Shown here: positions 1-7,408 of the stretch, one piece after another | Layout: each line of letters begins with the position of its first letter | Position numbering within the stretch: the stretch's first letter is position 1 | DNA from: Candidatus Poribacteria bacterium | Lineage (GTDB): Bacteria > Poribacteria > WGA-4E > WGA-3G | Assembly (NCBI GenBank): GCA_003635195.1 | Contig: PYIY01000036.1 | Coordinates: 39,840-103,839 of the forward strand | Length of the DNA stretch: 64,000 nucleotides | Direction of reading: 5' to 3' | The notes under the pieces: generated by a model | Told to the model about the DNA's origin: nothing | Databases searched by the model: none | Seen by the model: only the letters and a program-made list of their open reading frames with translations | Program-made: the position numbers and the translations under genes

Positions 1-500
1 TGACCAAGATTAACGCCGAAACACCGGATGTTCTTCTCATCGCTGGTTTTAACCCCGAAATTCCTTTATTGGCAGCGCAGGCGAGAGGCATGGGGATTAT
101 GGCGACGTTCATCGGGACCAACGGTTGGGATGAACCGGACAAACTCCTCGGCACTTTAGATGACAATGCCCCTCTGGAAGGATCTTACTTCACCAGAGGT
201 TTCAATGTCGAGTCTGTCAGCGCGCCTACCTTTGTTGAGGCTTACACAGCGATGTATATGGAACCGCCCGACGGTCCCTCGGCGTGGGGTTACGATGCGA
301 TGTCGTTGTTGGCACTCGCCATCAAAAACGCTGGAGTGCTTGACCCTGATGCCATTCGCGATACTTTGGCAGCCACAACCGACTATCAAGGCGCGACCGC
401 CATCTCCCATTTTGATGAGAATCGGCACCCCGTCAAATACCTTGAACTCTACACAATCCGCAACGGACAGATAGAACTCTACAAGGTTGTGAGCCCCTGA
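1..500 (+). CDS. ABC transporter substrate-binding protein, C-terminal part (Leu/Ile/Val-binding type)
   Basis: The reading frame is open from base 3 of the window, so the gene begins upstream and only its last 165 or so codons are visible. The fragment reads like the second lobe of a type 1 periplasmic binding protein of the branched-chain amino-acid/amide family: a hydrophobic strand (DVLLIAGF), an alternating Rossmann-like pattern, then [19 protein letters not shown] and a closing [17 protein letters not shown] segment followed by the usual final strands. Such proteins capture a small ligand in the periplasm and hand it to an ABC permease. The ligand cannot be read from the sequence and the permease genes are not in the window. 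The next gene, hsdM, starts 19 bases downstream but is functionally unrelated. Confidence 0.8.
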   Translation, partial: TKINAETPDVLLIAGFNPEIPLLAAQARGMGIMATFIGTNGWDEPDKLLGTLDDNAPLEGSYFTRGFNVESVSAPTFVEAYTAMYMEPPDGPSAWGYDAMSLLALAIKNAGVLDPDAIRDTLAATTDYQGATAISHFDENRHPVKYLELYTIRNGQIELYKVVSP

Positions 501-519
501 CCCGAGGAAAACAGACATT

Positions 520-2085
520 ATGAACACCAATCTCACGAACATCGAAAATAGGCTCTGGAGTGCTGCCGATGAACTCAGAGCCAATTCACGTCTTAAGGCA
601 TCCGAATACTCAACGCCTGTCCTCGGTCTTATCTTTTTATCATACGCCGATCACAAATTTACACAGGCTGAAAAAGAAATCAGCAGCGAAGTCGATCCAA
701 GCAGCCGCAGGCATCCGGATCTGAGAATGGAATGTCAAGCCCGCGGGGTCCTTTATCTGCCAGAGCATTCACGTTTTCAATACCTACTGAATTTGCCAGA
801 AGGTGAAAACATCGGACAAGCCATCACAGACGCTATGAAGGCAATAGAAACAGAAAATTCACAGGTCGATGGCATCCTACCGAAGACGTACAATCGTCTG
901 GAAAAGAGCACACTCCTTGAACTCCTCCGTATCATGGAACAGATCCCTATGGACATTGAAGGAGACGCTTTCGGGAAGGTTTATGAGTACTTCCTCGGCA
1001 ATTTCGCCATGAGCGAGGGGCAACGCGGCGGTGAATTCTTCACGCCGACTTCGCTCGTCAAACTCATCGTTGAGATTATACAACCCTTTCACGGGCGCAT
1101 CCTTGATCCCGCGTGTGGCTCGGGTGGCATGTTCGTCCAGAGTGCAGCGTTTATTAGCAACCACAAGAAAAATGGGAACCCCGGAGACATTAGCATTTAC
1201 GGCGTTGAACGCGTCGCAGAAACGATCAGGCTGTGCAAGATGAACCTTGCCGTTCATGCGCTTGAAGGCGATATCAAACAGGCAAATAGTTACTATGAGG
1301 ATCCGCACAACTGCTTCGGTAGGTTTGATTTTGTGATGGCAAATCCACCCTTCAATGTCGATCGCGTAGATAGAGAACGCATCAAAGACGATCCCCGATT
1401 TCCGTTCGGTATGCCTCGCGTTGATAATGCCAACTACCTTTGGATACAACTCTTCTACACTTCGCTCTCTGAATCTGGACGCGCAGGTTTCGTCATGGCG
1501 AACTCCGCCGCCGATGCCCGCGCTTCTGAACTCGACATCCGCCGCCAAATTATTGAATCGGGGGCAGTCGATGTCATCGTCAGCATCGCCTCAAATTTCT
1601 TTTATACCGTTACCTTGCCCTGCACCCTCTATTTTTTCGATAAGTCCAAACGGAACGGCGATAGACACGATAAGGTCTTATTCATTGACGCACGCCATCT
1701 CTATCAGCAGGTGAGTCGCGCACACCGTGAATTCACACCCTTACAACTTGAATTCCTCGCAAACATCGTCAGACTTTATCGCGGAGAAGCACCAGAGAAT
1801 CAACACGACAGCGCAGATTTCCTCGCCTCAAAATTCCCCGATACAGCATACATTGATATTCCCGGGCTTTGCAAGGTCGCCACAATTGCCGAGATTGAGA
1901 CACAAGGCTGGAGTCTGAACCCCGGACGCTATGTTGGGGTTGATGAACAGACAACCGATGATTTTGACTTCACCGAACGATTTACGCAGCTCAACGAGGA
2001 ATTAGCCATCCTAAATGCTGAAGCACATCAACTCGAGGAACGCATCGCTGAGAATGTTGCAAAGATTCTGGAGGATACGATATAA
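520..2085 (+). CDS. hsdM: Type I restriction-modification system, DNA methyltransferase subunit HsdM
   Basis: N6-adenine methyltransferase subunit of a type I restriction-modification complex; it methylates the target chosen by HsdS. At 521 residues it is full length. Residues 8-130 form the helical HsdM N-terminal domain. The class I methylase core follows, with FTPTSLV near 174, the AdoMet-binding motif [11 protein letters not shown] at 196-205 and the catalytic motif IV NPPF at 275-278. A C-terminal helical tail ([17 protein letters not shown]) is expected to pack against HsdS. The ATG at 520 is preceded by a GAGGAAAA ribosome-binding site. It is the first gene of a locus completed by hsdS at 2501 and hsdR at 7405. 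No key residue is missing, so it is predicted to be active. Confidence 0.96.
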   Translation: MNTNLTNIENRLWSAADELRANSRLKASEYSTPVLGLIFLSYADHKFTQAEKEISSEVDPSSRRHPDLRMECQARGVLYLPEHSRFQYLLNLPEGENIGQAITDAMKAIETENSQVDGILPKTYNRLEKSTLLELLRIMEQIPMDIEGDAFGKVYEYFLGNFAMSEGQRGGEFFTPTSLVKLIVEIIQPFHGRILDPACGSGGMFVQSAAFISNHKKNGNPGDISIYGVERVAETIRLCKMNLAVHALEGDIKQANSYYEDPHNCFGRFDFVMANPPFNVDRVDRERIKDDPRFPFGMPRVDNANYLWIQLFYTSLSESGRAGFVMANSAADARASELDIRRQIIESGAVDVIVSIASNFFYTVTLPCTLYFFDKSKRNGDRHDKVLFIDARHLYQQVSRAHREFTPLQLEFLANIVRLYRGEAPENQHDSADFLASKFPDTAYIDIPGLCKVATIAEIETQGWSLNPGRYVGVDEQTTDDFDFTERFTQLNEELAILNAEAHQLEERIAENVAKILEDTI

Positions 2086-2134
2086 TATGGAAGAACTGGA
2101 ATTTTGAAAATCGCAAGGGAAATGGAGGCGAAGA

Positions 2135-2461
2135 ATGAGTGAAGAAGTTAAAGTTGAAGAAAGTTCTGGAAATGTGTTTCTGGATCTCGGTTTCTCCAAA
2201 GAAGAAGCTGAACGGGAACAGTTAAGGGTGGACCTGGCGATTAAAATTTATCGACTTTTTGAGGAACTAAAACTGACTCCGGCGAAAGCAAAGGCAGACT
2301 TTGGAATCAATCCATCTGATGTGTCCCAAATACAGAACGGGGATTTTAGTTTTACTATGGACAAACTCTTTAAAATCCTGAGCCAGTTGAATTGCAATGT
2401 TGAAATCCGCATTACACCTTCGGAAGATACCCAGGGGCACCTGCGCCTCGTTACAACTTAG
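2135..2461 (+). CDS. Small XRE-family helix-turn-helix protein (HigA/antitoxin-like)
   Basis: A 108-residue protein with an N-terminal acidic extension and a DNA-binding helix-turn-helix at about residues 55-95. The recognition segment reads AKADFGINPSDVSQIQNGD, followed by MDKLFKILSQLNCNVEIRI, the usual closing helix and strand of the HTH_37/XRE antitoxin group. Relatives are often antitoxins paired with RelE/HigB toxins or are regulators. No toxin gene is adjacent here, so it may regulate the R-M locus or be an orphan antitoxin. It lies between hsdM and hsdS, 49 bases after hsdM, with a GGAGGCGAAG ribosome-binding site. The family call is firm; the regulatory role is inference. Confidence 0.85.
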   Translation: MSEEVKVEESSGNVFLDLGFSKEEAEREQLRVDLAIKIYRLFEELKLTPAKAKADFGINPSDVSQIQNGDFSFTMDKLFKILSQLNCNVEIRITPSEDTQGHLRLVTT

Positions 2462-2500
2462 CTGCTTGTTTTATGGTATACTAAAGTTTGGAATGAGAAC

Positions 2501-3904
2501 ATGAAAAACAAGAGCCAGGATCCAATGCCGCCTCCCGATGCAACATCAGAAGAAATCGGCGAATTTTGGGATACACATGACCTCGCCGATTATTGGGACG
2601 AAACCCACGAAGTGGAATTTCAGGTTAACCTAAAGCCACATAAAAGAGAAAACAAGATGAGAAACACTATTCGTTTTGGCGATTTTATTGAGGTTAATCC
2701 GCGCCTTCAATTAGAGAAAGGAAAAGAATACCCATACATTGAAATGGCTGATGTTAACCCAGGCAATGGATCTGTTTTACCACAGAAAAAACGAGTTTAC
2801 AAAGGTGGGGGTTCGCGGTTTCAATCCGGTGATACCCTTTTTGCCCGTATCACGCCTTGTTTAGAAAACGGAAAGATTGTCCGATATAAACATATCAGTA
2901 ATGAACCTTGTTTTGGGTCAACCGAATTCTTTATCTTTCGTGGTAAGCCTAATGTATCAGACTCAACTTATGTATTTTACTTGGCTCTGAGTTCTATAAT
3001 TCGGGATCCCGCTGTGAAGAGTATGACCGGAGCATCAGGCCGTCAACGTGCAATTTTGTCATCGGTTGAGGATATCCGTGTTCCAGCCTATTCTCTCGCA
3101 ACCCAACGCAAAATCGCCGCTATCCTCTCTGCCTACGACGACCTCATCGAAAACAACACCCGCCGCATCAAAATCCTTGAAGACATGGCACAAACGCTCT
3201 ACCAAGAATGGTTCTTCCACTTCCGATTTCCCGGACATGAGAAGGTCCCGATGGTAGAATCACCACTGGGACCAATACCGCAGGGATGGGAGATTCTCAA
3301 ATATTCAGACATTGTAGACTTATCAAGAAAAGGGATTAATCCAACCAAATTTCCAGATGAAACCTTTGCTCATTTCAGTATACCGGCGTTTGATAGTGGT
3401 CAAATGCCGTCTCTTGAAGAAGGTAGTTCAATTAGAAGCTCTAAATACTTGATTGCTGAAGAGTGTGTTCTTGTATCCAAACTAAACCCACGTATTCCTC
3501 GCGTTTGGTTTCCATTCTTAAACACAGAACATCGTGCAATAACCTCAACTGAATTTCTTACGTTGAAACCCAAGGCACCAGTTGATTGTGTGTTTTTGTT
3601 TAATTTGTGTCGCTCCCCTGAATTCTCGGCGGAGTTGGCTGTTCGTGCCTTAGGAACTTCAGGTAGCCATCAACGGGTCAAACCTAATGACTTTCTCAGC
3701 ATGCCGGTTCTGATACCAACTGAATTTCTTTTGAGTAGTTTTCGTGAAAAAGTTGCTTCTATTCTGAATGTCGTAAATACCCTTCGTTTAAAAAACGTTA
3801 ATCTCCGCCAAACCCGTGACCTCCTCCTCCCCAAACTCATCTCTGGCGAGATTGACGTATCCGAACTTGACATTGACACTGTCCCCAGGATCATTCAATT
3901 GTAG
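2501..3904 (+). CDS. hsdS: Type I restriction-modification specificity subunit HsdS, with an antitoxin-like N-terminal leader
   Basis: DNA-recognition subunit. Two target-recognition domains are visible (about residues 53-215 and 260-420), each followed by a conserved helical spacer. The central one reads ATQRKIAAILSAYDDLIENN...LYQEWFFHFRFPG and the C-terminal one ends LRQTRDLLLPKLISGEID, both classic HsdS. Residues 1-52 are not HsdS-like. They carry DATSEEIGEFWDTHDLADYW, which resembles short CopG-type antitoxins, and read into hsdS without a stop. An internal ATG at 2657, preceded by AAGAGAAAA, would give a normal HsdS beginning MRNTIRFGDF. The real start may therefore be 2657, with the leader being a fused antitoxin relic. 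Alternatively the fusion is genuine. Confidence 0.93.
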   Translation: MKNKSQDPMPPPDATSEEIGEFWDTHDLADYWDETHEVEFQVNLKPHKRENKMRNTIRFGDFIEVNPRLQLEKGKEYPYIEMADVNPGNGSVLPQKKRVYKGGGSRFQSGDTLFARITPCLENGKIVRYKHISNEPCFGSTEFFIFRGKPNVSDSTYVFYLALSSIIRDPAVKSMTGASGRQRAILSSVEDIRVPAYSLATQRKIAAILSAYDDLIENNTRRIKILEDMAQTLYQEWFFHFRFPGHEKVPMVESPLGPIPQGWEILKYSDIVDLSRKGINPTKFPDETFAHFSIPAFDSGQMPSLEEGSSIRSSKYLIAEECVLVSKLNPRIPRVWFPFLNTEHRAITSTEFLTLKPKAPVDCVFLFNLCRSPEFSAELAVRALGTSGSHQRVKPNDFLSMPVLIPTEFLLSSFREKVASILNVVNTLRLKNVNLRQTRDLLLPKLISGEIDVSELDIDTVPRIIQL

Positions 3905-3977
3905 GTTTTTGGTGTTGTCCTTTCGCAGGTATTAATACTTAATATATGTTATGTATTATGAAAAAACGCTGAATTTT

Positions 3978-4014
3978 TCGCAGCCTGTCGCAGCCTATCG
4001 CAGCATTTCGCACC
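3978..4014. repeat. Short tandem repeat, 10-base unit TCGCAGCCTR
   Basis: Three successive 10-base units beginning TCGCAGC (starting at 3978, 3988 and 3998), with a fourth partial unit TCGCACC at 4008. They lie in the 346-base gene-free stretch between hsdS and the small gene at 4251. Purpose is unknown. The exact 10-base spacing would place the units on one face of the helix, as in protein-binding arrays, but chance expansion is equally possible. The rest of the stretch is AT-rich and holds a promoter and a possible 27-codon reading frame. Confidence 0.6.
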
Positions 4015-4087
4015 GGATCCTACAAAAAAAGACATCCAACCCAATAATTTCTTAAAATTGAATCACTGACACGGCTCCTAAAAGCAA

Positions 4088-4116
4088 TTGACAGATGCCA
4101 CACGACGGTGTATAAT
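4088..4116 (+). promoter_or_regulatory. Consensus sigma-70 type promoter (TTGACA-17-TATAAT)
   Basis: TTGACA at 4088-4093 and TATAAT at 4111-4116 are separated by exactly 17 bases, a perfect match to the housekeeping promoter consensus. It points at the antitoxin-like gene at 4251 and leaves an untranslated leader of about 125 bases. This implies that the second half of the R-M locus, up to hsdR, can be transcribed independently of hsdM. Confidence 0.75.
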
Positions 4117-4144
4117 TTGCAATAATGCCATTAGGAAGAGACTT

Positions 4145-4228
4145 ATGCGCGATGTCAACGCTCGGCATTTTGTTGATTGTATTAGAAAATGTCCGCATAA
4201 GCAGGTAGAGAGGCTTAACCATCCGTAG
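4145..4228 (+). CDS. Possible 27-codon leader reading frame
   Basis: A short frame (MRDVNARHFVDC... to ...ERLNHP) starts 5 bases after an AGGAAGAG ribosome-binding-like sequence and lies between the strong promoter at 4088 and the gene at 4251. I do not recognise the peptide. It may be a leader peptide, the remnant of a longer gene, or chance. Its only support is the ribosome-binding site and its position. Confidence 0.25.
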   Translation: MRDVNARHFVDCIRKCPHKQVERLNHP

Positions 4229-4250
4229 TATTCGGAAAGGAGAAAGTGAA

Positions 4251-4490
4251 ATGAGTGGAACCACTGAATTAACAATTGATCAAGAAATGCTATCAAAAGA
4301 TAAGCAGCTGACCTCGCGTAATACTACAGATCAAAAGGATGCTGAACGAAAAGCACGTATGGATTACGCCGAGGCACAACTTCGGAAGTTATCCGCGTCT
4401 CGAGGTTTAAATTGGGATGAGATGACCGATGAGGAACGCATAGATTTTGTTGATGATCTCATCCACGAGGACCGCGCGTGCAAGCGGTAG
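4251..4490 (+). CDS. Small antitoxin-like protein ending in the MTDEERIDF motif
   Basis: A 79-residue hydrophilic protein preceded by a strong GGAAAGGAGAAAG ribosome-binding site. Its C-terminal third (RGLNWDEMTDEERIDFVDDL then IHEDRACKR) is nearly identical to the end of the protein at 60792-61049 (RGLDWDAMTEEERIDFIDDL then VHEDRECDR). That second copy directly precedes and overlaps an intact PIN-domain toxin gene, so this family is most simply an antitoxin. Here the PIN gene has been lost except for its first codons (see 4478). The N-terminal half differs between the two proteins, suggesting that the C-terminal segment is the toxin-neutralising part. The antitoxin role is inference from context. 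Confidence 0.75.
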   Translation: MSGTTELTIDQEMLSKDKQLTSRNTTDQKDAERKARMDYAEAQLRKLSASRGLNWDEMTDEERIDFVDDLIHEDRACKR

Positions 4491-4521
4491 CCGTTTACGA
4501 CACCGGATATCGGAGGAAATC
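4478..4521 (+). pseudogene. 5' stub of a PIN-domain toxin gene
   Basis: Starting from GTG at 4478, in the frame that overlaps the end of the preceding gene by 13 bases, the translation begins VQAVAVYDT. This matches the start of the intact PIN toxin at 60804 (MRPIVVYDTNILISG), which overlaps its own antitoxin by the same 13 bases. Homology stops right after the first catalytic aspartate segment. The sequence then joins a fragment of an unrelated nuclease gene. This is best read as a deletion that removed nearly all of the toxin. Confidence 0.55.
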
Positions 4522-4803
4522 GTGCAAGAATCTTCTATCGTCCAATACTTCGCTGAAAAAGGTTTTGAACAAGGCATTGAGCAAGGCATCGAACAGGGGA
4601 TTGAACAAGGCAAAAAACAGTATGCTGTTGAGGCGATACTTGTAGTGTTGGAGGTCCGATTTCAACCCGATGTCGCAGAGAAACTAAAGCCTTTTCTTAG
4701 AGTCATTGACGATCTACAACGGCTGGATCACTTACATCGCGTTGCCGCACAAGCATTAGACATTAAAGAGTTTACGGATGCGCTCTTGAACCTTAAAAAC
4801 TGA
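4522..4803 (+). pseudogene. C-terminal fragment of an Rpn/DUF4351-type nuclease-transposase protein
   Basis: The frame from GTG 4522 (preceded by GGAGGAAA) encodes about 93 residues: QESSIVQYFAEKGFEQG, three repeats of the GIEQ unit, then VLEVRFQPDVAEKLKPFLRV and IDDLQRLDHLHRVAAQA. This is the characteristic tail of Rpn-family (PD-(D/E)XK, transposase-31-like) proteins, in which the glutamine-rich repeat follows the nuclease domain. The nuclease domain is absent. The frame is open upstream to 4447, overlapping the antitoxin gene, but that part is not homologous. It could still be translated as a stand-alone oligomerisation tail, but a deletion remnant is more likely. Confidence 0.6.
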
Positions 4804-4835
4804 AAGAGCTTAATCCCGATATAAAGGCGAAACCC

Positions 4836-6011
4836 ATGTCCGAACAGAAAGCGTTTTTAGAGAAAGTTCATATCAAAAACTACCGGAGTTTACGGAATGT
4901 TACGCTTCCGCTTAAGCCTCTGACCGTTCTTGTCGGTCCTAATGCAAGTGGAAAATCAAATACTTTAAATGCCTTGCACCTTTTCAAGGGGATCCTGAGT
5001 ATTGAAACCCCTCCTACAAAGGCAGATTTTCTCAGAGATCGCCTTTGGGCAGGTGGAGCCGACCACATCACCTGCGAACTACATGCCAAAGTGAAGGAGA
5101 AGCCAGCGCAATATAAATTGGAGTTTAAAACTGAGGGTGAAAAGCTTTCTATTGATGAAGAATTATTGATCAACACGATCAAGGTTATCTCAATTCAGAA
5201 TGGAAAAGGACAAGTGCAAGATGAAGATGGCAAGAAGGCAACAAAATACATGTCCAATAAACTCGCCTTGAGATCTGCTGGTGATTATGGACATAAGCCC
5301 ATTACGAGTGCGTTAACAGAGTATATTCAAGGATGGGAATTTTATGATTTTCAACCAGACCACATACGGACTAATCCTAATAAATTCTCTCCTATTACAA
5401 AGGATATTCGAGAATCGCTAAAACTTAATCCTTATGGTGTGAATGTCCCAGACATACTTTGGGATTGGTACGAGGATACACCTGAAGATTTCCGTTATGT
5501 TAGTGAAGCCCTATCCGCTGCCACAAATATCAACATAGACTATCGCAAAGTTGATGGCGGATCCCAGCTCTGTCTTCTTGAAGGATATAAGAAGCCGATA
5601 CCTTTAATAAATGCTTCTGATGGCACTTTGCGTCTCATTGCCTATAACACGTTGCTTAACCAATCTGAATTACCACCACTTATTGTTATTGAGGAACCGG
5701 AGCGAAGTTTACACCCTGCGGCACTGAAGGAAATTGCATACATACTTGAGCTTCTTGCTAAACGAACACAGGTGATTATTACGACGCATAGTTCTCAACT
5801 CCTTGATACCTTCAGTTCTAAGAGTTTATCTGATTGGCTTGGCGTTTTACTTCTACGCAACCGTTCCGGACTCGGCACGGAAGTCCTCAACCTTGAGGAG
5901 ATCCGTGATAAACGAAAAGCACTTGAGGGTTGGATTGCTGATTTCGGAATCGGCAGTGCCGTTTTTGACAGTGGACTGCTGCAAGACCTTATGGAGGAGC
6001 CGTTATGCTAA
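4836..6011 (+). CDS. AAA family ATPase (AAA_21/OLD-like, SMC-type head)
   Basis: A 391-residue ABC/SMC-type ATPase. Visible are the Walker A VGPNASGKSNT at residues 33-43, preceded by the N-terminal strand KVHIKNYRSL; the signature-like ASDGTLRLIAYNTLL near 260; Walker B IVIEEPERSLHP near 282; and the switch histidine in TTHSSQLLD near 316. This architecture matches the ATPases of OLD, Gabija, PARIS and similar phage-defence systems. It overlaps the next gene by 7 bases, and that gene has a TOPRIM-like aspartate pair, so the two probably form one complex. The defence role is inference from domain type and position inside a restriction-modification locus. Confidence 0.88.
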   Translation: MSEQKAFLEKVHIKNYRSLRNVTLPLKPLTVLVGPNASGKSNTLNALHLFKGILSIETPPTKADFLRDRLWAGGADHITCELHAKVKEKPAQYKLEFKTEGEKLSIDEELLINTIKVISIQNGKGQVQDEDGKKATKYMSNKLALRSAGDYGHKPITSALTEYIQGWEFYDFQPDHIRTNPNKFSPITKDIRESLKLNPYGVNVPDILWDWYEDTPEDFRYVSEALSAATNINIDYRKVDGGSQLCLLEGYKKPIPLINASDGTLRLIAYNTLLNQSELPPLIVIEEPERSLHPAALKEIAYILELLAKRTQVIITTHSSQLLDTFSSKSLSDWLGVLLLRNRSGLGTEVLNLEEIRDKRKALEGWIADFGIGSAVFDSGLLQDLMEEPLC

Positions 6012-6568
6012 GCGTGAGAGTTTGGAATTTGCAATCAGACGGTGATACTAAAGCAGTCGGATTTTTGGAAAACGAATTTTTGCGATATAGGCAACTTGCA
6101 TATCTCGCTATCCGAACAACGGGGAGAAGTGCCCTCAGTAAGTGTCACAGGAAAGGTGCCACTTTAAAAGAGAGTCTAAAAAAAGCGATTCAGCATTACC
6201 TCAAACAAGACGACTATATTATTCTCGTTACCGACCCCGACCAGCGAGAACAATTGGAATCAAAATCGCTTGTTGAGCAAATCAGAGGAGTCGTCAAGGA
6301 TTGCGGTTTTTCTGGCCAAGTCTTTTTCATACCTGATATTCAAGAATGTGATGGCTCTATACCAACAGAGTGGCAGCGCATCGTTTCACGTTTCCGCACC
6401 GAAGTTGAAAGTGAGCGCAGACGGTTTCGGGAGGAGTGGAATAGGACCGTAGCATACTTCCACAATATTTTTGCCGATATTCCAGAGGAAGAAGTAATAC
6501 GCGACTTTGAGGAAGCACTTGCAGAGGTGAGACGCGAGCGCGCCGAAGCCGCGGATATTCACAAATAA
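6005..6568 (+). CDS. TOPRIM/DUF4276-like partner of the ATPase, with an antitoxin-like C-terminus
   Basis: A 187-residue protein translationally coupled to the ATPase gene. Residues 1-115 resemble the start of DUF4276-type partners of AAA_21 ATPases: an early acidic segment (LQSDGDTKAVGFLENEF) and a DxD-type turn (YIILVTDPDQ), compatible with a TOPRIM nuclease fold. After IPDIQE near residue 118 the expected continuation is replaced. The rest, including EEWNRTVAYFHNIFADIPEE and IRDFEEALAEVRRERAE, looks like the end of VapB-type antitoxins. The gene therefore looks chimeric, and nuclease activity is uncertain. Assignment to DUF4276 is by eye and moderate. Confidence 0.6.
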   Translation: MLSVRVWNLQSDGDTKAVGFLENEFLRYRQLAYLAIRTTGRSALSKCHRKGATLKESLKKAIQHYLKQDDYIILVTDPDQREQLESKSLVEQIRGVVKDCGFSGQVFFIPDIQECDGSIPTEWQRIVSRFRTEVESERRRFREEWNRTVAYFHNIFADIPEEEVIRDFEEALAEVRRERAEAADIHK

Positions 6569-6590
6569 ATTCTGAATGGAGCAGGTTACA

Positions 6591-6920
6591 ATGATTCAAA
6601 TTTCTGAACCTATAACACTTGAAAAACTATTGCCATTGATACAAAAGTTGTCCGAAGTTGAGCGTGAACAACTCCGCAAATCCCTTGAAGCAGAATCACA
6701 GTTGGATGCTGCGATTTTGCTATATCAAGAGGATGAAGTGACCCTTGCCAGAGCCGCTGAGTTGGCTGGCATCCACCGTTTCGAGTTTGAAGAGGCTTTG
6801 GCAGCAAGGGGTATATGGAAAATCGTTGAAGTTGATTCAGCAGAAGTGTTGAAAGCGAGAATTGCTCCTATCAAGCGTCTTCACGAATCAAAAAGTAAAA
6901 AAGAAGGACAAGAATCTTGA
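6591..6920 (+). CDS. UPF0175 family antitoxin
   Basis: About 109 residues. The core AAILLYQEDEVTLARAAELA followed by GIHRFEFEEALAARGI is the hallmark of UPF0175 proteins, small DNA-binding antitoxins (winged-helix-like) that neutralise PIN-type nucleases. The ATG at 6591 is chosen because GGAGCAGG lies 7-10 bases upstream. A further ATG at 6576 would add five residues and lacks a good site. The stop codon overlaps the TTG start of the next gene (TTGA), indicating translational coupling with its toxin. Confidence 0.88.
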   Translation: MIQISEPITLEKLLPLIQKLSEVEREQLRKSLEAESQLDAAILLYQEDEVTLARAAELAGIHRFEFEEALAARGIWKIVEVDSAEVLKARIAPIKRLHESKSKKEGQES

Positions 6921-7408
6921 TTTTTGTGGATGCGGATATCCTGTCTATTTTTGCCAAGATTCAGCGTTTGACCTTACTATTCATAGTTTTTGACCAAGAG
7001 ACGCTTAATATCGCATTTGCTGTGGAAAATGAAATCAAAACCGGTGTTTCAAAAGGATTCCACGTTTTTGATGACATCATCGCACTGCAAACACAAAGGA
7101 AGATTCGCACATATTATACAACACCCGCGGATCAGGAGTTTATGAGTTCCTTACCGCAAACTCTTGGAGCAGGAGAACGCGAATCTATAGTTCTCTGTAA
7201 GCGGCTTTCCGCGACTTTTGCAAGCAACGATAGACGTGTAATGCATCATTGCCAAACAAACGGAATTCATTGTATCAACTTAGTTGATATTCTACGACTA
7301 CTCTGGGAGTTACAAATTTTATCCCAAACCGATGTACAGAAAGTTATAACAGAGATTGAGATAGCAGATCGACTCAAATTCCGATCTATTGACCCTATTT
7401 TCAAATGA
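6917..7408 (+). CDS. PIN-like nuclease toxin (DUF3368 type), partner of UPF0175
   Basis: A 163-residue protein starting MIFVDADILSIFAKI, with an early conserved aspartate, and containing TLGAGERESIVLCKRLSATF followed by ASNDRRVM. This is the typical centre of DUF3368/PIN-like toxins, with an acidic residue after LGAGE and an aspartate in the ND-R turn. Such proteins are RNA-cleaving toxins. It starts at a TTG embedded in the stop of the antitoxin gene, and its own stop overlaps hsdR by an ATGA. The pair is therefore built into the restriction operon, where loss of the operon could be penalised. Confidence 0.8.
   Translation: MIFVDADILSIFAKIQRLTLLFIVFDQETLNIAFAVENEIKTGVSKGFHVFDDIIALQTQRKIRTYYTTPADQEFMSSLPQTLGAGERESIVLCKRLSATFASNDRRVMHHCQTNGIHCINLVDILRLLWELQILSQTDVQKVITEIEIADRLKFRSIDPIFK

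Noticed and set aside
877..1548. 223-codon minus-strand frame inside hsdM
   Set aside because: It is antisense to the conserved methylase core and resembles no protein; hsdM is clearly the real gene.
4407..4613. Minus-strand frame with repeated MPCS units
   Set aside because: It is the complement of the GIEQ repeats in the Rpn-type tail and has no independent support.
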